DNA of 43,757 nt, from positions 126,001-169,757 of the forward strand of contig MNCI01000909.1 of assembly GCA_015680685.1 (NCBI GenBank), in the 5' to 3' direction. This document shows positions 30,526 through 42,575 of the stretch, in pieces. Each line of letters begins with the position of its first letter. Position 1 is the stretch's first letter. This DNA comes from Gnetum montanum (Eukaryota > Streptophyta > Gnetopsida > Gnetales > Gnetaceae). The notes under the pieces are model-generated. The model saw nothing but the letters and a program-made list of their open reading frames with translations. It did not search any database and was not told where the DNA came from. Made by a program: the position numbers and the translations under genes.

Positions 30526-33500
30526 GGACCTTCTTGAAACCCATCTTGATGGTGATAGAGATGATTGAGTTATTATGATGCATCAACATGCTAACACCTA
30601 AATAACCAAGCCTCAGACTTCCTATCCTACCTCCTTCATAACTATAGTGTGATAGTTTGGTCACACTTGAAGTTCAAGGTGGTGGAAATGATCATGAAGA
30701 TCATCATGCCAAGATCCTCTAGTTTGATTATGAAATTCATCAGGGATAATCCTAGTCCATGCAAAAGGAAAGACACATGATGAAATGACTACTATGGGTC
30801 CTCATAAACTATCTCAAATTTGGGAGATGCCCAAATTTAGATAGTAGAACTTGGAAAACACCTTGATTGTTGGCCATTGTGCCCACACATGGTTCCAAAA
30901 CCCTTTTCGCATTGTCTATTGCATAGAGGGGTAAGTAGTATTATTATCTTGGGTTTATGGTTATTTTATATCATTGTGTATTTACGCTATAACTATGTAT
31001 GGTCTATCGTTTTACTTACCTATAGGTTTAGGATGGATGATCAAGGTTGAGAACCTTTTACTCCTAGCTCACATAGCTCTAGAGGTGTTCACTAAGAGTC
31101 CAAAAATGAGGTCTTTGGTGTTAGAGAAATTGCATGATGACCTTGAAAGTAGCATTGGACATCACCCTAAGGCCTACAAGAGATGCCTAGTAAGTGAGAG
31201 CATAGATAGTTGGTGGGCTAGCTCATCTATTAATGATTTTGACTTGGAACCACAACCCATAGCTCCTACGATTTTGAGTCATATAGGTGAAGTGTTATTA
31301 ATTTTTTGATTTTATGCTAATAGTTTTCTACTTATATAGTTATTAAGATATTTTGATCTCTGTTGTTTATGTGGTTATATTTTTTGTAACTTGTTGCACC
31401 TATGCAAAGGCTAACGAGCTACCTTTTTCTATGTTGCAGCTATCACTTCAAGATGTATGGAGGAGACCTTGATCCTTAAGTTTAATGAGGTGGAATCCTC
31501 ACAGGACTAGTTATGAGATCAGGCATCTAATGCTATGCATGTGAGGGTCATTCATGCAGGCATGTTTGACCTCTTCATGGCCCCAAGCTTGATTGTTCCT
31601 ACCATAGAAATGTTAAACATTATAAACTCCTTTAACCAAGGAGATCAGAGAGTTTTCACTTATGTTCATGGTGTGACTATTGTTTTGGACATCAATGGAT
31701 CCACATTCAATGACCTCTTTGATGTCTTAAATGATGGCATGTTAGTTATTATCAAAGTGAGGGGAGAGGTGGATCACTAAGAAGAAGTGGAAAATTGGTT
31801 AGATACTCATCTTAATAGCAAGGAATAATCTCTAAGAGAGATCAAATCATCATTGATTAGAAAGATATATCCCTTGTTTCGATCCTAGGTGTTTCCTATG
31901 TTGTTATCCCAAGGAAAGATCTTGGGTGTGGAACAAGCTAGGACACCTGATTCAATTGGACCATCCACTTGGTTTTTGGGTTTCAATTGGAGGTCCAAAA
32001 ACATCATGAGAACCTCACTATAATGTGCCATGTGCATTTTACACACTTTGTAGCTTAATTGCAAAGGTTTGTGGAATTTTTGATGATGAGAAAGGATGGA
32101 AAATGGGGTGCCCAAGATCTATCTCAATTTGATAGGCATTGGATGAATTTTCTTGCTCCAACCACCAAGGGTAAAGATCCATTGAAAGCTATAGATGAAA
32201 CATTGTATGTCACCACCAAAGACCTTGATGGAAAACATTGTAGATATCTTAATAGCACTTGGGTTAAGCCTATTACCATAGCAGCTAGCATCAAGAAGGC
32301 TTAGAGATTATCTGCAAAGGTTGAGGATACAACTATGGAGAAATTTAAGATGCCTTTAGTAGACTAGACAGTGCCACAAGTTGAGGAGCCTCTTATGAAA
32401 AATATGATCATAAGGCTAAGATGGATGTAGACTGACATCAAAGGTACATATCTTGTCAATTCATTACTTTATTGTTACTTTGCTCAAATGCTATTGTTGC
32501 CTTATGTCTTTTTATAATATACTAAGTTGCTCATGGTTGGTGCCTCTTACAAATAAGAACCAAGAGTGGGAGGTTATAGTAGTAGCAGCTACTATTGAAG
32601 AGGAGTGAAGGTGTCAAGAGGAGGAGGAGATGCAACATTGGGAGGAAGAGATATTGAAGCATTATGAGGATGATGTGTTGGAAGATCAAGACATGCCTAC
32701 CTTTCTTTCTATGGATGCATTTGATGCCATGCTAGAAGTTTGAGAGTTGAATGAACTCCCATTTGTAATGCTCGATGAATTTTTAGGTACTTATAAGTTT
32801 TGGTTCTAAGTGGTATATATGTTATGTTTCATTGATTCCTGTTTAGTAATGGTCATTATCATTGATTGTTTACTACATCTTGCTATAGCTCAAGAGCCTC
32901 TATATGTAACCATGGGTGAAAACCCTTGATAAATTGGAATTAATGTGGGGTGTAGCTAAATATATGGTTATCCAATTGCAAAAAATAGTTCTTGAGATTA
33001 GTAAAAATTTTAACTCATTTTGCCTTTAGTGCTTTTTAATATTTTTGATCTATTACTTGGTTTTTATGGTTATGTAATTTTTTCTGCTAATTGGTTTCAT
33101 TTTGTTATATTTTGTTCCATGTTGGTTATAGTGCCTAACCTAGGATGGGATCTTAACAAACTGGTTAAGGTTGATGCATTGCCTTCCTTACCTTTGAATA
33201 TTTAGAATGTTCCATGTAAGTTGTATGAGGGTGCCACTATATGTGCACTCTCATGTGCTAAGTATTCGTGGGAATGTAGATATTCTAATGAGTTCCTATA
33301 AAAACAAGTCATAGCATTGAGGAATGAGAACAAAAAATTAAAAGAAAAGGTAACAGACATCAAGGACTATAGAGACTTCATAGAGGCTTAGGTAATCAAC
33401 AAAAAATCTTTACATACTAAGGAGATGCTCTATTCTTGCTACTAGAATGCACTTCAAAGCAAGATTCCCCTTACTAAAGAAATCATACAATAGAAGCTTT

Positions 33501-34110
33501 AGATTAATCTCATCAACTACAAGGTTGGTGAGTGAAAGGACTTCTATGCTTTGGTCCTTGAGTGGGGTCATAAACAAAAGGACCACAAGAGGATCTATAA
33601 GGCTAAGCGAGATGCTTACCTTAAGTGGCTACAAGAGGAGTCTATGGAGAGGTAGAAGCTAGAGTTTTTTATGATGGAAATTAATGTGTAGGATGTCTAT
33701 AAGATATTCATGAATAATGTGGCTATAGCTACTTCTCCCACTTGTCAATTCAGCACTACCTCAGGGGACTCAACCTCAGCCACATTTTTGCATGAGCATC
33801 CTACATGGACTAATGTTAATCAAACTAGTATCCTCATGGGTCTTGATCTTGGGGATGTTGACTTAGTAAGCATCTCTGAAGATGAACTCCTCCACTATCT
33901 AGAGGTTGGTCTTTAGACATTTCCCATAAAACATACAACTCTTGAACCATCTCCGATTAGTTCATTTAATTTTAATTTCATTAATTTTAGTTTTGATGTT
34001 TATTGGTTGCTAATCAATTTTGGTGTTGTCATGTTATAGGCACTAGAAGACATCAATGGCCCTAGTAGTAGAAAGAGAAATGATGATCCACCTCCTTTAC
34101 TAGAGGTTTC
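30526..34110 (+). pseudogene. Unrecognised multi-exon gene or pseudogene
   Basis: I do not recognise this gene with confidence. Clean GT-AG boundaries are visible: introns 30931-31025 and 31287-31439, a donor at 32444, intron 32787-33131, and a final one ending at 34039. Exons read through long protein-like stretches. 31026-31286 encodes VENLLLLAHIALEVFTKSPK. 31535-31780 has MFDLFMAPSLIVPTIEML and YVHGVTIVLDINGSTFNDLF, whose pattern loosely recalls plant transposon-associated N-terminal domains. 32590-32780 is Glu/Asp-rich. 33132-33904 is coiled-coil-like (ALRNENKKLKEKVTDIKD). Several in-frame TAG/TAA codons sit where Gln is likely. It could be a captured host gene, a retrotransposon additional ORF or a DNA-transposon gene. 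Confidence 0.5.
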
Positions 34111-34490
34111 ATGGTTCCACGAGTTACTTATTTCAGTTTTAGTTGATGTGATTTTTTATGTTGATGATGTATTGTTGGTATTAGCCAAAATAGTTTAGTG
34201 CTCTACAATTTATTGTTTAGACATCTTTACCACATTATGTAGCCATGAGTATGTTGTTATGGACATTTTTATTTTTAATTTTTAAAATCTACATTTGAAT
34301 GCTAGTTATAATGTTCTAGAGTTACCATTTTTTTGTGTTGCAATGCTACTTTATGATCTATGTTCCAAGGCTACATAAGCTAAATCCAATAAATGGTCAA
34401 AATAGATAAGAAATAAAGTTGTAGGCATTAAAAAATGAGTTATAATAGTTGTTTTCTAATTTATAGCATGGCAAACCCTATGATGTTTGC
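34111..34490. other. Non-coding spacer
   Basis: A+T-rich with stops in all frames. No features seen. Confidence 0.4.
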
Positions 34491-34578
34491 TAGTTTAAGC
34501 CCTTGGTAGCCCATACCACTAATTTAAGGCTTTGGTAGGACATGATGGTAGTTTAAGGTCTTAGTGGATCATAGAGAA
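34491..34578. repeat. 29-bp tandem repeat, three copies
   Basis: Units begin at 34491, 34521 and 34550 with a(a/g)tttaagg. Single copies of the same motif occur at 25706, at 21699 and inverted at 13795, all inside Tat-like elements. Confidence 0.7.
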
Positions 34579-34989
34579 TGTAAAAGTAATAGTTTTTATG
34601 ATGTTTGTTCATCAAGAAAAACTAAAAATTATTTAAAAGAAAATAGACATAAAATAAATAAATTCTATGCCACTAGTAAATTTAAATTTAAACCCAATAG
34701 AAATGAAATGGTACCAATAAGTAAATTCTAATCTAGGCTATTAGGCTATGAATGTTATAAAGTCACACGACTACAAATACATAGGGCATGAGAATGATTA
34801 GGAGCCTATATCACTTGTGCAAGTGTTTTCTAATCTTTGAGGGATTAGGGAAAGTGTATGGTCTATTTTGCACAAGCTTATGCTCCATCATCCTTACTAA
34901 TGATGTTGAGGTATAGTTGTCCCTATGGCACATTAATGGATTCAACATTGTTTGCTTCTCTTTCTTTTATCCTATCATTTTTCTTGATT
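34579..34989. other. Spacer downstream of Tat-type protease
   Basis: Read on the minus strand, short protein-like pieces continue from the protease to about 34860 but give no recognisable domain. The remainder is A+T-rich. Confidence 0.4.
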
Positions 34990-35672
34990 TTGTGGCCAAT
35001 GGTGGGAGTTTCTTCTTAAAACCCCACTTCAAATATTTGCACTACATCAACATTATTAATGGCTAAGGGGACTATTCTTTAACCATGGATAACAATTTTA
35101 CCTCCCTCGTAAGGGAGGTGGATTTCTTGGTGAATAGGTGAAGACATAGCTTGTAATTGGGCTAGCCAAGGTCTTCCTAGAATGAGGTTGAATCCTGATG
35201 CCTCTTCCACCACCAAGAAATCTACTATTATGGAGAATTGTTTCCCTAGCATAAAATCTAAAGAAATGGAACCTTTGATAGCAACCTATGATTTGATAAA
35301 GGATTTAAGGGTTGTAGTCATGGTATGTTGCATTTGTTTAGTTAGGCCTAGTCCTTCAATGATGGTATAGGGTATGACATTAGTTTCCACCCTATCATCT
35401 ACAAGTACCCTATGTACTTTATATTGGCCAATGTGTATTGCTATAAAAAGAGATGTATTGGTTACTTTGTAATTTTTGGGATTTGTCTTGATTTCATTGA
35501 CACAAAACACCAATGATGTTGACTTCAATTTCTTGGGTGAAGAGGGTACCATGACTACATGAATGGACTCTAAATTAGTGGGAATTCCCTCATTGATAGG
35601 AATTGATATCAACATCTTAACTAATGCCATATAGTGGGTAGTAGAAGTCATGACCAAGTCATACAAGCTCAA
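34990..35672 (-). pseudogene. Aspartic protease, Tat-like Ty3/gypsy (degenerate)
   Basis: Open from 35672 to 35286 with TNTSLFIAIHIGQYKVHRV, then LVDDRVETNVIP at the active site, where the family has V-D-D/G-G-S; the Gly-Ser loop is changed to Arg-Val. YTIIEGLGLT and MTTTLKSF follow. The C-terminal half has IILDF-like strands and LILGRPWLAQ at about 35160-35190, the diagnostic second motif, then HLPYEGGKIVIHG. Domain order and motifs indicate the gag-proximal protease of a Tat-type element. Confidence 0.87.
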
Positions 35673-35689
35673 AGTTATGTTCTTTTATT

Positions 35690-37020
35690 TGAGTAATTTT
35701 TTAACCTTTCCATTACATTAAGGATGTTTTTGTTATTGGTTGTTAATTTTTTATGTCTAACTTCCTCTATACATCCCAAAATGTGAACTTTATGTTTGGG
35801 TTGTTATTATGACCTAGCCTCTTGGTTCGTCTCTTCAAGTTTTGATTCTTTCCATGGTTTACTAGTTCAAGTAGCCTAGGTTGTGGAAGTCATGGGAATA
35901 GATGAAATGGGAGTTGGCTTCGATGGGCCCACTTCCTCTCCTTACTTGGTCTACTTATTGGTCTTGTTCTTGGCTTTCTACATAGCCTTCTTCTATTGTT
36001 TGGTATGATATTTCTTGCTATCCCTAGTTGTTTGTAAGGAAGAATATGTTGCATGGGCCACCATGGGGGGTTGTTCCATTGTTGGGATAGGTTATGTTGT
36101 AGAGGGTTGAGGCACACTAATCATAAAGGGTTCTTTGGGGGATGCTAGTGATGGTACCCTTATAACAAAGGGAGACTTTTGAGCAAAATGTAGAGGGCCC
36201 TTTTCATTGTGAGGAAGCACCCTGATCACAAACACTTCCCTGAAAGACCTTTGATTATCATAGACATCAAACACCACTTTGGTATATTGGTTGTTGTTAG
36301 AATTTAGGGGGTCCTTGTATATGTGCATTAACTAATTTTGAGGCCTAATAGGATTGGATGTGTCTAATACCAATTCATCCCTATCAATCATCCTTTGCAA
36401 GTCATCCTTAAGTGTGAGATAAAAATTAGTATTGTGACCTAGAAATTGATGTTAATCATAAAATTTATTAATTTTAAAGTATTTTGGTAGTGGAGGATCA
36501 TCTTTGGTTTCTTAAGTAGGGTCTTTTGCTATTTCACATAACCTATCATGCCTTTTATGGACATTCTCAGTCATCTCTTTGTATTGGATCCTACCACTCT
36601 TCAATAGTTGGTCTAATAGTTTTGACGACTTGAAGAGTAATTTGGAATAGTTGGATTAGTCCTTTTGTGAAAATTTAGAGCTAGAGATAGTCAATGTAGT
36701 GGCCCTAGAAGTTGAGGGTTGATTATCATTATTGGTAGCAGGGGTCTTAAGTTGATTATTCTTTGGCCCCTAGTTGGTTGGCTTAGTCAAATTGGTCAAA
36801 GTTGCTACAACCATATTATTTTTCCTACCCTTTTCCTTGTCCTTATGTAGATGTTAGTTTTTGTATGCCATGTAAGTAAGATCGTGGCTAACTTTGGTGG
36901 CATCCTCTATATTCTTAGTCAAGGAAAAGGCTTAACAAAGAGTCCATGGATTAAGATAATATAATTTTTATTTCATAAAATCATTAACCATCCTTTTAAA
37001 AATAGGTAAACAGTGAGTTT
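35690..37020 (-). pseudogene. Gag C-terminal half, Tat-like Ty3/gypsy (degenerate)
   Basis: Readable segments on the minus strand: KRMVNDFMK, FSLTKNIEDATKVSHDLTY (about 36840-36960, the capsid end), a basic KGRKNNMVVATL stretch, FYDQHQFLGHNTNFYLTL near 36390-36450 (the C-x-x-H...GH-T...C spacer-knuckle of Tat gag, with Cys residues lost), then KDDLQRMIDRDELVL. The N-terminal half of gag is missing. At about 37020-37073 the sequence passes into an unrelated fragment. Confidence 0.8.
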
Positions 37021-37072
37021 TAGATCTTGGTTTTGATACTTCACAAGGTAAGCAAGGGTAAGGATGTGCATA

Positions 37073-37628
37073 CCATGAAAGTAGAGAAGACATCAAGTCA
37101 ATCTCTTTAGAGAGGTAATTTTAATGCTTCAAAAAATGATAATGTTTTGGAATTAAATTCATGTGCATTCATGGGTAATGTAAGTAGAGGAGATCATCCT
37201 ACAAGAAAATTGTTATTTCAAACTAGTGCTAGATGTTTTCTTAATGAAGAATGGATTCATATTTTAATTGATGGGGGAGCCCAAGATAATGTTATTTCTT
37301 CTAGGATAGTTACTAGATGAGTTTTGGTAATAAATCATCATCCTAGATCCTACAAGATGCATTGGTTACCTAAAGATCTCTCTCAAAAGAAAAGAGAACA
37401 ATGTGTTTTAAAATTTTAAATTGGAAGTTATCATGATGTAAAATGTGATGTCCTACCAATTGATTATGTGGATGTTATTTCTTGAAGACCATGGAATTTT
37501 AATAATTATTCCTAATTTAATGGAGAAAGAAATATGTGTATTGTAGCTCAAATTGATAGAATTCATAAGTTGATTTTTATGACAATTGAAAAAGTAAGGC
37601 AATAAAGCTCAATGCTTCCTTGATTTTG
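37073..37628 (+). pseudogene. Ty3/gypsy protease fragment, plus strand, truncated
   Basis: Reads RKLLFQTSARCFLNEEW, then IDGGAQDNVISSRIV with the catalytic Asp at 37270-37272 (D-G-G-A in place of D-S-G-S), HHPRSYKMHWLPKDLSQKK, LKFQIGSYHDVKCDVLPIDY and RPWNFN. This is the pattern of a gypsy protease of a lineage different from the Tat copies. It is cut off on the right by a copia LTR near 37630 and joins gag of opposite orientation on the left, so both flanks are insertion or deletion junctions. Confidence 0.82.
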
Positions 37629-37637
37629 TAGATCGAG

Positions 37638-38714
37638 AACTTAGAAGGGGAGTTGAATAAGTTTACAAATTGAAATTGCACCTATCACACACACACACAC
37701 AAAAATTTACATAGTTCCCCAACTTGGGTATGTCCACATTCAAAGAGTAGACTCCATGAACACCTTTGGACTTTGTTTTTCAAACAATGTGGTTTGAAAG
37801 GTATCATACCCTCTACAAGCTTTGAGCTCTACACTAGAGTGTTTTGTCACTATTAAGACACTTAACCCTACAAGGTTTCAAAAAAATTCAAGGATCCCAC
37901 AACCTTTACAAAATTAAACTTTTCTTCAAAGTGTTTTGGTGGTGCAAAACCATTCAATCCTACAAGGTCCCAACAATCTCAATGTGGATGCCTTCTTTCA
38001 AGAAGCACATCAACCCCTATAGGCTACAAGAAAAAGAAAAAGACATAAGAAAATAATGTAACTAAATTTACAAGTTCTTGTTGTTGAAGCTTAATAAAGC
38101 ATATAATCAAGCAAATATTGTTACAATGGGAAACAAGAATACAATAGGATAGATAAGAAAATGATTGATCTGATGTGAATAGTACTTTCACAATTTCCAA
38201 TATTTTGGTATCTTCTTATAGCCTCGGAGTTTTTGAAAGCTTCTCAAAATTCATGCAATGGCTACCAAATAGCTAGTGTAGATGTCTTCTTAGAAGTTGG
38301 GATGTCTACTTGAAATGGGCCTAAATTTAGAAGAGATTTCTTACTAGAAAATGGGACATCTTTTGTGGGACATCTATGGAGAGATGTCTTCTCTAATATA
38401 AAGACATCTACTATTTCTAGGAGATGTCTCCTTAACTTTTGGGCTTTATCTTTGAAGGCTTTCTCCCATCAATTTGTCTTCTTCCTAGTGCTTGGAGCAC
38501 CTTCATTTTGTTTATAGTGTTCTTTTTCATCCATGCTTTTTGATGCTCTCAACTTATCCATGTGGTCTTCACTTTGTCATCTCATTGTAGATCTTATCTC
38601 CTTTAGTTCTTGTATCTCATTGTGGAGTTCTTGTTCATGTCCTACAAAAACATTATCCACAACAAACATTTTATGTTTTGCATTTTCATTATTTTTTTAA
38701 CATATGAAAAGTTC
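37638..38714 (-). repeat. 3' LTR of the Sirevirus-like element (left)
   Basis: Aligns with 42820-43757 from the cttagaagg start through gcacctatcac, the ttccaatattttggtatctt block and the gacatc-rich tail. Minus-strand ends: TGAACTTTTC begins at 38714, directly after the PPT. The outer end near 37630-37640 is placed only to within about 15 bp because the sister LTR diverges there. It contains one 105-bp unit where the right LTR has two. Confidence 0.85.
37686..37700. repeat. (CA)n microsatellite inside the LTR
   Basis: Seven to eight CA repeats expand the cacctatcacac sequence. The sister LTR at the matching site (about 42870) has only cacaca. Confidence 0.8.
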
Positions 38715-38719
38715 AAAAA

Positions 38720-40250
38720 TCTCCCCCTTTTTGGTGATGTTCAAAACTCAAGAAGATGGGTTAGTAGATCTTGAAATCAATGGAGCTAACAGTGATGCAT
38801 TCTTAATACAGTACACAACTCATTAGTCATTTAGACACTTGTAATTTTTGAATGAGGACATTCTTGATCAAGAATATAGAAATAAGAGCATTAGTGCCAT
38901 CATAATGTTAGAACTATAAATTTAGAAAGATGATCATTAATACCATCATAAGATCAGAGTTGTTCAAATATATCTATCAAGCATATCCATAAGGGAAATG
39001 TGTCCATCTAATGTGTTTATTCAGATATATATGTCATCAAATATGTCCATAAGGTCATTATTGTTTAATAGAAATTTTTCTCATGATACGTGTTCAGATA
39101 TATCCATAATATCATAATCATATTACAAGACACCACATTTATATCACAATCACATTTGATATCTAAGATAAGATCATGAAATTCTTCCCCTTTTTAGATA
39201 GAAACAAAAAGGGTTGGAAGAACTCCCCATAAATAAGTGCAAGAAAAAATAGAGACATATATATAGCAAAATAAAATCTATCTTCATTAATGCACATGAA
39301 CCTATCCCCAAAGATATATAATAAAAAGAAAAACATCATATAGTATGCATGACCAATATCACAAAAGCTCTCCCCCTTTTTGGAAAACACCCAAAAGGAG
39401 GGGATCATGAAAAGTACATATCCAAAGTTCCTCAAATAAATTCCATATAATAAACCTTCATAACATCATATGATACTCCCATAGAGATACAAACATTTAG
39501 CTAATGAAGAAAATTAGTTAAAAAGTACACATTTGTTCTCATTGATTTCATAGGGCTAATGATGATAAAATGATTTTTATTAAGAGCTATCCCTTATCTA
39601 TTCACAAAGTTAAAATTAATGTGTCACAACTAACACCTAAGCCAAGCCTTTCAACTGATGCCCAAGAGTATTTAAAATCAAAACCTAAAGTCCAAAGTTT
39701 GACCCTTAGAAATCAAGTAACCTGTCTCTAAAATAATAAGCCATTAGTTATATAAACCAATAACCAATATCTCATATTTCTATAATCATCCAATATTCCC
39801 CCCATTGAAATATCAACAAAAAAGATAAGACATAGTAGTTCTATGACAAGGAAAGTAAATACATGTACATCCAACTTTTAAGACCTAGATCAAATATTCA
39901 CAAGAAAGGTCAAAGAAACATAACTTATCATGTTAAATATCTCCAAATATCAAAAACAACTAAACATATCCTTAATAAGATGTCCACAAAGAAATTTATA
40001 TACTAGCATCAAGAAATACATCTCAAGATAAAAATATTCAAAAGATATCTTGACCAAAATTAACTCATACTTTTACCTTATATACTTTACCATATTCTAA
40101 AATGAATAGTTATCTTCTTGCTCCTTTTCAACTATAGATGCTACTGTGGAAAGTTTTGCTACTTGATTATCCTTTGGTAATAGTCTCAAAAGGCTCCCCC
40201 TACACTAATGGCCTATAAGATGATAAGTGTTAATGAGGTATAGGCTCCCC
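38720..40250 (-). promoter_or_regulatory. Cluster of polypurine-tract-like motifs (multi-PPT)
   Basis: Plus-strand ctcccccttttt or close variants occur at 38721-38732 (adjacent to the 3' LTR, so the true PPT), 39184-39195 and 39368-39381. Weaker forms lie at 39796-39803, 40194-40200 and 40243-40250. On the minus strand these read AAAAAGGGGGAG. Sireviruses are known for multiplied PPTs upstream of the 3' LTR. Confidence 0.65.
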
Positions 40251-41879
40251 TTGCATAGATGCTTGTATTTCTTCCTAGTCTCTTTGGTCATAATGCATCT
40301 GTTGTAGAGAGACTGGTATTCTCTCCTTGAGTCTTTTATGATCTTCATGTTGCATAGACATTTTAGGATCAAGTGTGAAGACTAAGGTCTCCCATTAGTG
40401 AATCCATCAACAATGAAGATGCAAATATTTTTAATGTTTATTACATGGAATGTCTTCCTACATAATTAACAAGAATTCCTTTTGAAAGGAAGGAATATGT
40501 GATTAGATATTGAGGATTTAAAAATCACAGTAGCAACTACAGTCTTCAATGTTTATAATGCATCCATTGCTTGAACATACAGTCATGGGTTACTTTGCCT
40601 ATCTACCTCTTAATATAGACATATGCTATAAAAATGAGATGCCTTAAATATAAATGAGGCATCTAACTATTAGATTAGATGCCTATCCTACCAGGGCCAA
40701 GAAAAGATGCTCATGTTGAGGTCTAGAACCTCCAAACAAGTCCCCATAGCCCCCAAAACCTCCTAGACTTATCAAAATAAGTATAAAACAACCCCAAACA
40801 TGGCTAAACATCTTGAAATTATAAAAAAAATTATCAACACAAGAAAACACACATAAACATCACACATAAATTAAGAGTTACATAGGGCTAGGTGATGTCT
40901 ACATAAATTTGGAGTTTCATCTCAAGATCAAGTTTGGAGACTTTTGAAAGAAATACCTTTCATTAGTACTAACTTATGATAAAGATAGCAAATGATCAAG
41001 AAATTCCTTTTGAAATGTTGCTTTTCTTAGAAGATACACGAATTACATTAAATGTGTTAATTCAAAAACTTCAATTACCATAAAAAAATTTTAAAAAACC
41101 ATTACACTTTATGATTCCACAAGAAAGCAACAATGTCATATCATAACTTAATTAAGAGTATAGAACATATGACATATATGCTTAAACAACAATGAATGCT
41201 GAAAAAATTTTGGTTCATGAATTACAATCAAGTGCTTTAAACCACTTTAAACCAATACATTATAGTTAAGAATCCAAAACATGATTTATCAATAAAAACT
41301 TTAAAAGTAGCATAATAGGTCATTATAACATATTATAGTTCAACAATCTATAAGATCAAGTGGAATTTTTTTGGATTTTCAAAAATTTCCAATAGCTTCC
41401 ATTCAACCACAAAAATAAACTAACATAGTCTAATCTCATCAAGTCAAGAAATAATGAATATAACTATAATTACCTTGCTTGCTAATGAAGATCAAGATGT
41501 CTAACAAGATTGGAATTGAGGCTCTTCTTTCGAAGTTTTTCATTTCATCCCAATTTCATTTATTTCTAATGTCTTTCTCCCTTTCACAAAATTTTTGAGA
41601 GTTCTTTTACTTCCTTCTTTTTGATTAATTCTCCACACCTTTTTGTTCTTTTTGCTCTTTGATTTTTTATCCATTCCTTTTTTCCCTACAAGATTTCCTT
41701 TCTAGGTGCATTTGGATAAGACCAAGGAGTCTTATGACATGACCAAGTGTTCATGTGATAATATTTTAAATTTCAATCCCATTACTTATTTCTATTACAA
41801 TAATAACATATAACATTTCTATTGTGGTTAAAGTGATTAAAACTTGGAGTTGCTCTTGGTTGGAATGTAGTGCCTATTG
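39382..41879. other. A+T-rich internal DNA of the Sirevirus-like element, no pol seen
   Basis: The zone where protease through RNase H should lie has only short frames with no family motif. A pyrimidine-rich tract spans 41560-41700. The minus ORF at 39163-39435 is Phe-rich translated low-complexity sequence. Confidence 0.55.
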
Positions 41880-42575
41880 ACACTTCAATCTTTGGAGAAG
41901 CCTTTTATTGGGATGAAGTTTGTGTAGATGCTTCTACTTCTAAACAACATCCCAACCCACTTTTATTATATGAACTTCATCCTTTTCCTAGAACAATGTG
42001 GAGGGATTCTTTTCCTTTAACAAGTATTTCATTAACCAATTTGTTATCTACAAGTTTTGTTTCCATCTACTCACAAGACAAGGTTAGTTTTTGGTTCTTA
42101 GCCATTAGGTTTGAGTTTTCTTGTAAGAGGCATAAAAATTTTACATTAAGTAGAGATAAATCTTGATATTTTTCTTTCATGGACTTTTTTAGCTTTATAA
42201 AAATATTTTGGAAGCATAATAGTACATTGCACGAAAGGTCATACCTTTCCTCACCTTTTCTCACTAGTTTCACTTACTTGGTCATCATCTTCGATGTGCA
42301 ATTGGCATCATCCATGAGAGCCATGCAGATGAGATGTGAACCCTTTGTAGTGTTATCCACAAATTCCTCCCTTGTTCTCCATTTTCCCAACTAATGTAGA
42401 TTTTTTTTACCTCCTTATCTTGTTGAGTTGCTTCCTCTTCGTCATCCCAACTTATATAGATGTTACTTCTTGTTCTTTCTTCACTATACTCTTTCCCTTG
42501 TAACTTGTAAGCATTAGTGCACTTAGAGGTCATAGATCTCTTCTACCACATATATAGCATTCCATAGAAATGGTA
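41880..42575 (-). pseudogene. Gag C-terminal part, Ty1/copia Sirevirus-like (degenerate)
   Basis: From the right on the minus strand: a C-x2-C zinc-knuckle half (CYICGRR, about 42545-42570) and, after a frame change, the closing MTSKC (42519-42533). An acidic stretch repeats a YISW block twice (42400-42470). A helical coiled-coil-like segment follows (42067-42273, IFIKLKKSMKEKYQDLSLL). Last is ILVKGKESLHIVLGKG and SGLGC near 41930-42030, matching the copia gag-pol junction motif KGK...LG...GLGY. Only about 250 bp separate the knuckle from the LTR, so the N-terminal capsid part is missing. No complete gag could be made from it. Confidence 0.72.

Noticed and set aside
39163-39435. Phe-rich minus-strand 90-aa frame
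   Set aside because: Low-complexity sequence spanning two polypurine-tract-like motifs of the copia element; no family resemblance.
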